Assembly (NCBI RefSeq): GCF_964355755.1
Contig: NC_092679.1
Location: 22,754,432 to 22,818,431, forward strand
DNA length: 64,000 nt
Reading direction: 5' to 3'
DNA from: Antedon mediterranea
Taxonomy: Eukaryota; Echinodermata; Crinoidea; Comatulida; Antedonidae
Shown here: positions 1-10,500 of the stretch, in pieces
Numbering within the stretch: position 1 is the first letter of the stretch
Layout of the letters: each line of letters begins with the position of its first letter
Program-made: the position numbers and the translations under genes
Notes under the pieces: model-generated
What the model was told of the DNA's origin: nothing
The model's input: the letters and a program-made list of their open reading frames with translations, nothing else
The model's database searches: none

Positions 1-1279
1 AATGTAATTGTGTCACTTTAACGTCAATTCATACCTTTTCATTTAGGAATTACATCGACGACAAACATCCAATAAATGTGATTTATTTGTAATTATAATC
101 AACTGATTGGTTTTTCTCGTGACATAATGTAATTATTGTAGTATTAAAAGATGGCAAGTTATAATGAAATTATAACAATGTACATTTAACATTACATTTA
201 ATTTTCGCGAAAATAATACACTCGCAAAGTTATAAGGCTACATACCAATACGTTTGTTAATCCAAGATAAATATAGCAATAGTAATTTGACATTGAATGG
301 AAAACAGGGGTCAATAAAATAAATAACTTGATAAAAGATAATTTTTGCAAATTTCCATTGTTTGATTATTTTGAATAATAAGTTTGATATGTTGTCTCTT
401 TGTTTTATTTAGAACTTTTACTACATTACTGTCAAGTCTATTTTCTACATGGTAGGCCTAACTTATTTTTACCAAAATCAACAGCTTTCCAATAAGTATA
501 AATACGAATAAATGACCATGGAGTAATAATACATTAATTCCTATAATTTCCTCTAACGGATGGTTGAATTCTACTAGTGACCATGAGTTACATAACATGT
601 GGCTACATCCTCCTTTGTCGAGTGTTTGTGTTGGAAATGTAGGCCTATTCTCAAAATATTATCTGTAGGCCTAAGCCTATTAGTTGCCGAATCTTAATAT
701 CAATTGATGACGATGAATAATAATCTAATGATGATGAATATTGATGTGATGACGATGAATATTGATGTGATGACGATTAATTTTGATGTGATGACGATTA
801 ATATTGATGTGATGACAATAAATATTAATATGATGACGATGAATATTGATGTAATGACGAATAATGTTAATGTAATAAATATAAATAGCTCAATTTAAAT
901 GTATAGAAGACAATAATAATTAGAAAAAACACATCAAGGAAAAAAGTTTTGTTACTGGTCATTGAAAGAAGAGAGGAACAAACTTTTTTCTGCAGTAGTT
1001 AAAATATACCATCTTTAGGCGGCATATCAAACAATAAAATATACGGTACACTTTTACCTTTCTAATTACAATCTATATATATTATCTTACCATTATAATT
1101 ACTATATTATTTCTGAAGAAAAGCAGCAGTATTTATTTCATAACACTGAAATTACTCAAGACAATGAAGGAGTTTTCTATCGGGAAATTACAACTAAAAC
1201 GAAACCCTTTATTCCAAAGTTAAAATACACATCATTGGGCATATCACCAATAACAATTGTCCTGTAAAAGTTTATAATT
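1..1279. other. AT-rich non-coding, probable KCNK intron 1
   Basis: No exon was recognised on either strand. The stretch lies downstream, on the minus strand, of the 5' splice site of the potassium-channel exon, so it is presumably part of that gene's first intron. I looked for the expected continuation of the first pore (YG followed by a proline-rich loop) and did not find it. Positions 704-880 hold a simple repeat, listed separately. Confidence 0.5.
704..880. repeat. Degenerate 21-bp (GATGACGATGAATATTGATGT)-type tandem repeat
   Basis: Imperfect repeats of a unit built from TTGATGTGATGACGATGAAT run through this stretch. A 64-residue Met/Asn/Asp-rich open frame across it only reflects the repeat and is not called as a gene. 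Confidence 0.75.
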
Positions 1280-1433
1280 TGCAATGTACTAACTTAAAAA
1301 TAGTTGTTAGTAAAGCAATGTACTAACTTACCAATAGTTGTTAGTAAAGCAATGTACTAACTTACCAATAGTTGTTAGTAAAGCAATGTACTAACTTACC
1401 AATAGTTGTTAGTAAAGTTGTACTGAAGAAAAG
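1280..1433. repeat. 34-bp tandem repeat containing duplicated 5' splice sites
   Basis: Four units of 34 bp; the shared word GCAATGTACTAACTTACCAA recurs at 34-bp spacing (GC at 1315, 1349, 1383). Read on the minus strand each unit is the end of the KCNK exon plus its donor: ...CTAACAACTATTG|GTAAGTTAG. Donors are intact at exon ends 1400, 1366 and 1332; the fourth unit has decayed to ATTTTTAAG. The repeat therefore arose by tandem duplication of an exon-intron junction. Transcript data are needed to say which donor is used. Confidence 0.85.
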
Positions 1434-1718
1434 AGAAGACCAAAAGTCCCAATTAGTATATTTTGTTCCGTTCAATTTCCATGATATTCCGTAATCATTC
1501 GCAACAATAACTTCTTCTATTAGGCTTTCCAGGCTACCAAGATTAACACAACTGTTCTCATCAAGAAAATCCTGAGTTAGCTGCCGAATATCGTCTTTTA
1601 AGTTATCCTCGTGCGGTTCCTCAATTGTGGAAAACACCGTGGCTCCAATACATAGATAGATGATGTAGAACACAGAAAAGAAGAAACATCTCAGAGCAAT
1701 TGAACGTGTTTTAGCCAT
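1400..1718 (-). CDS. Two-pore-domain K+ channel, TWIK-type, first exon (partial gene)
   Basis: First coding exon of a K2P potassium channel, which as a dimer in the plasma membrane carries background K+ current. It encodes 106 codons plus one base: a short N-terminus, M1 (about residues 9-30, CIGATVFSTIEEPHEDNL at its end), the extracellular cap with Cys57 in DENSC matching the TWIK-1 cap cysteine, a glycosylation site NGT at 83-85, and pore helix 1 (NWDFWSSLFFSTTLLTTIG). The exon stops after the first base of a Gly codon (G|GTAAGT), inside the selectivity filter, where K2P genes commonly carry an intron. Spacing and the FSxxExPxEDxL pattern resemble KCNK1/KCNK6 (TWIK), but the filter reads TTIG whereas TWIK-1 has TTG with Thr. 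Remaining exons would lie left of the window. The start ATG sits in the context AACATGGC. No upstream promoter element was recognised. Confidence 0.88.
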
Positions 1719-2650
1719 GTTAACCGAACAATCATTCTAATTTGGTTTCCGTCGAGCACAGCAAGGTTTACAGAAGAATATTTTCCATTAAAGTATTGCG
1801 GAAATGATACTTTCTCAATAGTGTAGGCCTAGAGCATCCAGGGTAGCGTAAACGAATGATTTCACCACAATTGACTCTTATTGCTTTAGAGCATTAGTAG
1901 GAAATATACAAATCAAAACAGTTGGTAGATCACAATAGCGTACCAATTTGAAAGGAAAAAAATATACTGCACAGCGGTTATGGTATTAGTAAAAAATAGC
2001 TACAAGTAGCAACCCAATTATTACGTTGGTGGTGGAATTAGGTAGAGTTTAATAGCGGCTGTGGTAGTAGAGACTTAGCAATAGAAATGCTATACTTAGA
2101 TAGTATGCCTGTCTACTTGTAGTGCAATAGTGACAGTAGCTGAAATCACTGTAGTACTATGCACGAACTAACAACCAATTGGTTCAAAATGTTAACAAAT
2201 AGACCGGGGGATATAAACAAACATTGCCAACGCACAAAAAACAAAAACGGCTAGCTGTCTATCTATCCACGCAACATCTGTTTCTCCTCTGAAGGTTACA
2301 ACAAAGCATACGTTCGCTTGATAGAGAAGTTCACTAATGAGCAATGAACAGACAACGCTGCACTAATTAAACTCGTTGAGTTTGGCAGCAGAACACTCGC
2401 AACGTCATCATTGCGTAGGTGGAATAACGGCTTCTTAAAAATAAAAGAGATATAAAACGCGGTTTTCTTAAAGGAGGGATAGGATTGAATTGTCTAAACA
2501 CATTAGTGATATTGTCCATTTTGAGTTTATATAACCATGAATTTGGAAACAGGCCATTATAATTATCTTAGTCGTTGTGTATGTAACTACTAATGTAATT
2601 ACATTTATTATTGTGATGAATGTTGTTCATTTACCGTAATTATAGAATAC
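1719..2650. other. Intergenic, nothing recognised
   Basis: Upstream flank of the KCNK exon on the minus strand. It presumably contains that gene's promoter, but no core element or other gene can be supported from sequence. Confidence 0.4.
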
Positions 2651-2654
2651 TAAA

Positions 2655-3395
2655 CGCCTCCTTTGAATAAACGCCATCGAGTGTTGTGAATAAACGCCAC
2701 CTAGTGTTGCGAATCAACGCCGCCCAGTGTTACGAATAAACTCCACCCAGTGTTGAGAATAAACGCCGACCAGTGTTGTTACGAATAAACTCCACCCTGT
2801 GTTGAGAATAAACGCCGCCCAGTGTTACGAATAAACGCCACCTAGTGTTGAGAATAAACGCCGACCAGTGTTGGGAATAAACTCCACCCAGTGTTGTGAA
2901 TAAACGCCACCTAGTGTTGAGAATAAACGCCACCTAGTGTTGCGAATAAACTCCACCCAGTGTTGTGAATAAACGCCGAGTACCAGTGTTACGAATAAAC
3001 GCCACCTAGTGTTGAGAATAAACGCCGACCAGTGTTACGAATAAACTCCACCCAGTGTTGAGAATAAACGCCGACCAGTGTTACGAATAAACGCCACCTA
3101 GTGTTGAGAATAAACGCCGACCAGTGTCGCGAATAAACGCCGACCAGTGTTGAGAATAAACGCCGACCAGTGTTGAGAATAAACGCCGACCAGTGTTGAG
3201 AATAAACGCCGACCAGTGTTGAGAATAAACGCCGACCAGTGTTACGAATAAACGCCACCTAGTGTCGCGAATAAACGCCACCTAGTGTTACGAATAAACG
3301 CCACCCAGTGTTGCGAATAAACGCCGCCCAGTGTTGTTACGAATAAACGCCGACCAGTGTTGAGAATAAACGCCGACCAGTGTCGCGAATAAAAA
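2655..3395. repeat. 23-bp minisatellite (GAATAAACGCCGACCAGTGTTGA)
   Basis: About 32 head-to-tail units of 23 bp with variants CCGACC/CCACCT/CCACCC/CCGCCC and TTGA/TTACG/TTGCG/TCGCG. Several units carry small insertions (TGTTGTTACG, CCGAGTACC). An isolated unit remnant (ATAAACGCCGCAG) occurs at about 3870. Because 23 is not a multiple of three, minus-strand frames stay open and read as 23-residue protein repeats; these are repeat translations, not genes. Confidence 0.95.
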
Positions 3396-4586
3396 GTACG
3401 CCAAACTTTACGTAGATTAATGCTTTCAATCATTATAACTTGATTAAATGGTCCAAAGTACAAAGTGAGTGTTTCTGACAAAATATTAAAAACAACGACG
3501 GTGGTTGTAAAAAAAGTGCCCAAATACCGTAGGCCTATTAGCTCCACTACACTGTTCGAATAATATGCAACTAAAATGAAAGATTGCCAAACGCATATGA
3601 CAAAACAACAATATCACAAAATCATAATTTGATCAAATTAGGTGTAAATACTAATTAATATTGTCAAAGTATACGAAAATTTTGAAATGTATTACCTAAG
3701 GTGATTTAACACTGGCTAATAATAGTAATAATAACCTCTCAAGGGACTAGTAGATCTATAGTTACTTCTGCTGGACAATAGTACAGAAAGCACTTTAGAG
3801 AGATTCATTACGTCTAATTACAACTTGTTACGCAGTGTCTTCCTACGCGTTAAGACTAGCGTGTGATCGAATAAACGCCGCAGTCAATTAGGCTCCGCTA
3901 GAGTTAGAGCAATACCAAATAAAATGTAAACATAGAGAGTCCCATGTGCTTTATTTTATACTACAATTATAAGATGTCCAAAAACATCACCCGACTATAA
4001 TGATGTGAATCCAAACATTTGTTTTGATATTCAGTATTTTATTTACGGCACACTTGTAAACAATACAAAATATTTTTTAATATAATATAATAATTAAACA
4101 TACACTAATCTTGCAAGAAGACATACTTGTTACGCAAGACCCGCCCTAAACGAAAAAAAAAAAATAATAATGCAGGGTAGGGTTTTGGTTACAGTTAGGA
4201 GGTTATTAAAAAGCCAGTTGTTGATCGATAGAGGGCAGAATTCATATTTTTCTTTATAATATTTTTTTCTTCAAATTTATTTTTTGTAGTAAGAGTAAAC
4301 TGCAATTTTTATATACCCTTCCAAATGCTTTTTCAGCACGACTTATACAATTACATGTGTTTTATTTTTTTAACACGTTATTACAGTTAGTCGTTTCCAA
4401 AGTTTGATAGGGTTAAAATAAAGAGGGCGTTCGTGAGCCTTGAATCTCGAGCGAACAGGTTGTAGGTCAAAGTTAACGTTATTAATCCTCACATGAGTCG
4501 TTTAGTCGGTCACACGTCTCGTGAAGGACAGGGCTGAGCCTAACAATAAACTGTTGCAACTTAGAGAGATGAATTGAAAAACAAAT
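3396..4586. other. Intergenic region upstream of VPS39
   Basis: AT-rich with no gene recognised. The last few hundred bases should hold the VPS39 promoter and 5' UTR; no TATA box or initiator can be assigned with confidence. The stretch from about 4430 to 4560 is somewhat more GC-rich than its surroundings. Confidence 0.4.
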
Positions 4587-7500
4587 ATGCATGATGCATA
4601 TGAAGCTCAGCCTATTCTTGAAAAACTTCCTCTACAAATAGAGTCGATTGCTTCTCATGGTAAGCACGTTTGCAATGTTTTTCTAGTCTTGCACCAGAGC
4701 TGGCTAGGCCTAGCTAGCTAGTGTAGCCTAACCTAGGCCTAGGCCCAGTATAACCGATTGTTTTCAATTTGCAAGGTCGAGATCAAAGGCAGAAAAAGGC
4801 AAATCGTAGGCCTAGGCTAGGCAAATAGTAGGCCTAGGCATAGTAATACTGTATTGACGTTGCCTATCTAGACGAATCCTTGGTATTTTGACAGATGTAT
4901 GACATATAGGCAAGGCCTACTAGCTAGGCTAGGATGTTTTAAATAAATTAAATAAATGTTTGAAATAAATAAGCCTAGGTAGCTAGCTAGGCCGCTAATT
5001 AATATTAAATATAAAGTATAATTGTTATAACAATAGTATTTATAATTACCTCTGTAATACAAACATTAAAGTGAAACATTTAAGTAAAGGGAATAGGCCT
5101 AGGCCTACCTAGTTTTCATAGATTAGTAGTCATGAAAAAATGATTTTTTATCATGTAAAAAGTGAATGTGAAAAGAATTTTTTTTTTTTTTCAGGTGATC
5201 AATTGCTTGTAGGGACGAAACCAGGTCATCTTCTTGTATACACTGTAACTGGATCAAACGCAAGTATGTGAAACAGGACTTCATTAAGCAAAATGGAAAT
5301 GAATCCAACAATAATTTATTTTATTTTTACTTTAAAAAAGAAGTTCTGATTTTATCTGATTTTGTAGGGAATTCTATAAAAAGGTTAAAGGTTAAAGGGG
5401 GCGGATATAGCGGGGTAGTATTTGGGGTGTGCATGCTTTTTTTGACAGGTGAAATTAAATTTCCGTTTGATATCTATTTTTTAAACAGAACTATATATGT
5501 TAGGGCTCCCCACGTTTAAAAAATCCTATATCTCGGAGCCGTGATTCTGACCCCATGAATGAATTTCAAATAAACTTACAGTGGTACCTGTATTTTTATC
5601 AAGTATCATGATGATCTAAAACTTAGTTTGTTGAGAAGTTTGATGAGTAATGGAGAGATAATTACGCGGTGAGTCAAGGTCAGCTGTGAATCACACTTCA
5701 GGTCACAGTTTAACTGATGATCAATACATTGTATGTGAATGTTCTGAGTTGAGGTCATTGCATGAGTAACCCCCGCCCATCATTATTGAGCATATCTACA
5801 TTATTCTTTATAAATTTGTCATTTCATTTTGCTTTCTCTGTAGGTGGTCAAAATGTAAAAGTCAATCTTTTGCGGTCCAACAAGTCTTTCTCCAAGCGGC
5901 CAATCCAACAGCTAGCATGTATTCCAGAGCAACAGATCCTTGTCAGTTTGTCAGGTAATATTATACACCGCACTTTCTAATTCACAGCATTTGATTGGTT
6001 TAAAAAAAAACTCACCATGGCTAATATATTTTTAACTATTTCCTACTACTGCTGAATATTCTTTTTTATTTATTTTTTATTTTATTTAAAAATTTTTAGA
6101 TTTCCCCTCCCTCGGTCAATATTTGTATTGCTATTTTATTAGCAGTGATATTGATTCATTTCTTTTTAAAATCTCTTTGGCAAAAAGAATGTATAATGTA
6201 AAGCATAATGAAAACAAAACATTGTGATTCGTTTATTTTAGCCGGACTGGATCAGGTGTAAAAGATACTTAATTTGTTGTTTGTTTTTCAGATGCTTTGA
6301 TCAGTGTTCACGACCTAGCACTCTTCACATTAATATGCACCATCAACAAAACAAGAGGAGCAACACTGTTTTCAGTTGACCTCAAGGTCAGTCTAAAGCC
6401 TTGATCGCACTAATTTGGTAAAATTTCCCGAGTCGCTGGCTAAAGTGATCAAGAAAGTATAATCCGAAAACTGGCTACAATTCCCTTTGCGTTAAATTAA
6501 CCTAGTTCAATGGTTTTAACTTTTACCGACCACTGCCTGCCCAGTAAAACTTACCTTAAAACTAAAAACGCTGGCTAAAAAGTCCAATCCAAACATGAGA
6601 CTCGGGTTAAAACACATTTAGTATATCATGTAAAATAGACAAATTACATGATTCATTAAACTAAAAAAATGATAATTAAAAAATATAATATGTTGTATGT
6701 AGTACAAAAAAGTACCCCCACCTCCCTTCCTCTCCACCATTTTTTTTTTGTGCAGGCTATCCAATCAACTCTTGTATTTTACAGAAAGAGACGTCTACCA
6801 CAGGGCATATAGAATACAACCTTAGACTGTGTGTTGCAGTGAAGAGAAAGCTACAGCTGTACTATTGGAAGAACCGCAACTTTAATGAACTTAGGGTAAG
6901 AAAATGTGGGCAACTAATAAATCGTCAATCGTTCGATTTATTTAGGAACATTAACAGATTCCTTAAATCAACGTAAATAAATTTAATTTTTAAATAAATC
7001 AGTTATGTCCTATGATCATAAAATAAATTTCTAAATTTAAATTTTCTTCCGATTCATATAATACATGTAAGTTAATATGCAACATGTTCTGTCCACAGAC
7101 TGAGCTGGGTATTCCCGATGTCCCCAAGGCCATGTCATGGTGCAAAGAGTCTCTCTGTGTTGGACTAAAAAGGGACTATTTTCTTATAAATGTAAGTAGA
7201 ACAAGATTCAATTAAAACAGTAAAAAAAAATAAAATAGTGAAAATTAGACCATATTATGATGTTTACTATGAAGTTATATTTTTGAAGACAAATGTCTTT
7301 TTCTATTTTTGTGCCCAAATTACCTGGCTGAATCGAAAATGGCCCTTACTCTCCTGAGTGTTAACATAGGAAAAATAATTCCTTGAACATACCTCTGTGA
7401 TAATGGACTAGTCTGACAAAGTATTAGTTATATAGAATCAAACTCTGAAATTGTTTTTTTTTAAACACAGATACCATCATAATTTGTTGTTCTTAATTTC

Positions 7501-10500
7501 TTTGCATTTGTAGACAGAAAGCGGTGCAATGAAAGATCTATTTACAACGGGTAACACATCTCAGGTAGAGCCCACAGTCACCCCACTATCAAACAATCAG
7601 CTAGCCCTAGGCCGAGATAATATGAGTATAGTAATAGATGGCAAAGGTCAACCTGCTAAAAAGTATGCCCTATCATGGGCAGAGGTTCCACTTGTTCTAG
7701 GTAAGTCAGGGCAGCTTGAAAACTATTGATAATGTATGACCATAGAGGTGCAGTATTACATAACTAGAGAGTCAACTAGGTGACAAACAAATATGCTTCA
7801 TGGAGCATTACTTCTTGATCTCTCGAGTAAATTGAGGCAGGCAGTCTAGTTTTTTTTTAAATTAAAATTCTGTTTTTTTATATTTATGGTTGAAATGCTT
7901 GCTTGCATTAATTAATTAATATATTTACTTACCACTTGTTTTTTTAATTTATAACAGAAATTTATTATTTTCATTTTATGTCTTATAGCTTATGACCAAC
8001 CATACCTAATCGCTGTTTTACCAAAACATGTTGAAATTAGAACAATAGACCCTAAGTTATTAGTGCAAAATATTGATCTCAACAAACCCAAATTTATTTC
8101 AGTGGCAAGGTAAGATTATTTTGACACTGAGATGTCAACCATGTGTGTGCCTGTTACCACCTGTAATACCAACCACCTGTATTTCCACCAGCATCACCAC
8201 CTGCATTACCTCTTGTACCACCTATATGACAACCAGTATTTACCACCTGTATTATCAAATGCATTCCCACCTGCATTTCCAAATGTACTGGCAAATGTAT
8301 TACCATCTACACTATGTTACCAGGATTTAATGTTAATATAAATATTGATATTATTGGTTACAGTAATAAATACATCTATGTGGCATCCCAAGATTTCATT
8401 TGGAGGCTAGCACCGTTTCCAATAACAACACAGATTGATGTTTTACTGAAAGACAAACAATTTGAACTTGCTCTTCATCTAGCTGTAAGTAATCAGCAAA
8501 AGTAGAAAGGTCAAAGGTTATACAGAAAGGCCAAAGGTTATACATAAAGTAAAGTAGAAAGGCCATGAGATATGAAAAATTTCAAAGGTTACATATCAAA
8601 TACAATTAATTATTTCAGTTTGTGTAACAAAATAAGTAACTTTAAAATATTATTGTATTTTTGAAAAACACAGAACATGACAGATGAAGATGAAGCAGAT
8701 AAAGAGAGGAGAATTCACAGCATTCAAAGTAAATTCGCGTTTAATCTCTTCTGCCAAAACCGCTTTGAAGAGTCAATGAAAATATTTTCCAAATTAGGAA
8801 CAGGTAAAATTTATTTATTTCTTTTATCACCTTTGACATTGCATTAGGATTCTTTTGGGGTGTTTTAATTAAATTGCACTTTTAACCTTTACAGTGCATG
8901 CAGTATAGTTTTGAAATGGACTGCCAAGATTCGAACTCGGTATTTCTCATTGGTAAATTCTTATTAATCATCAATATTAAAACTTTACTTTCAGATCCAT
9001 CATACGTAATTGGGCTGTATCCAGACCTTTTGCCAAATGACTACCGAAGTAAGTTGGAGTACCCGTCAAGACCCCCAACTTTAATAGGGCAGGAACTTGA
9101 AAAAGGTTTGACCGCCCTAATTGAATACCTCACCCAAAAAAGACAGGACCTGATGAAGGCAGGACCCAAAGAACAAACACAGTCAACGACAATCGTAGAT
9201 GGAACAACAAAAGTTATCCCACGCAAACAAATGAGTCAGATTGTGGATACTACCTTACTCAAGTGCTATTTAATGGTAGGTTTCATGGGTCAAAGGTCGT
9301 GTAGAATGGTCAAATGTTGTGTAGAAAGGTTAAATGTTATGTAGAAAGGTTAAATGTTATGTAGAAAGGTCAAATTTTATGTAGAAATGTCAAATTTTAT
9401 GTAGAAATGTCAAATGTTGTCAAATTGACTAACTTTTAGGAATTATATGATGTACAAAAAAAGCAGTGAATCTTTCAACTCATGAAATTCTCTTACCATT
9501 AAAATCATAAACTCTTTATTGATATTTATGTTTATTTTTTGTTATTTCTAAAAGACCAATGATGCCTTAGTAGCACCATTGCTTAGGCTGAAAGACAATT
9601 ATTGTCATTTAGAAGAAACGGAACGAATATTGAAAAAATATCAGAAGTACAGTGAACTTATTATATTGTATGAAAAGAGGGGATTGCACAAAAAAGGTAA
9701 TTTTCCCTATTCAATTCAATTTAAAACTTTTTTTCAGACAAACTGTCTATAAACATATAAATACAATCAAATAGAGCAGAAATACAAAGCATTTAGATAG
9801 GACCAAGAATTACTGTATCTGAAAAATGTTTCTTTCTTTTTTAAAGTTTCTTTTCTGATAATTTTTCTGCTTTTAACAGCTTTAGATCTTTTACTACGTC
9901 AGTCTCAAAAAGTAAACAGTCCTCTTAGAGGTCATGAGAGGACAGTGACCTACCTACAGTCATTGGGTCAAAAACACATCAATGTAATATTTGAATATTC
10001 TAAATGGGTATTAAAGGCTCATCCAGAAGATGGTCTAAAGGTAATTATAAAGCTATTATGACTCTGAATGTAATACATCCTTTTATATATGCAATAATAT
10101 TCTTTGGTGGTAAAACATTAGACGGATTCGGTTTTAAATGCATCACTAGTATTTGTCACACAACCTAGCTTGTGTGCTGGATTGTAAACAAACAATAACG
10201 TTTGCATAGGATTTTCGGACGTCATGTTTTATTTACACAGTGAGGTCATATGAGAAAATATTTTTTATAGTAAAATGGCCTAGTTAAGAAGTCAGTTAAC
10301 CACTACTTTCAATAAAAATAATACATACGCCATTAAAGATCACGGATTTCGTCCTCATTGTTCAAATCCAGAATGTCATTTTATGTTATTTACATGATTA
10401 AAATGATTATTTTTAATTCCAACTTTTATTTATTTTATTTAGGTTTTTACTGAAGACACACCAGAAGTAGAAAGTCTTCCAAGGGACATGGTTTTGGCAT

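Noticed and set aside
5268-5519. 83-residue plus-strand frame
   Set aside because: Begins inside the VPS39 exon 2 donor region and is intronic; no family signature.
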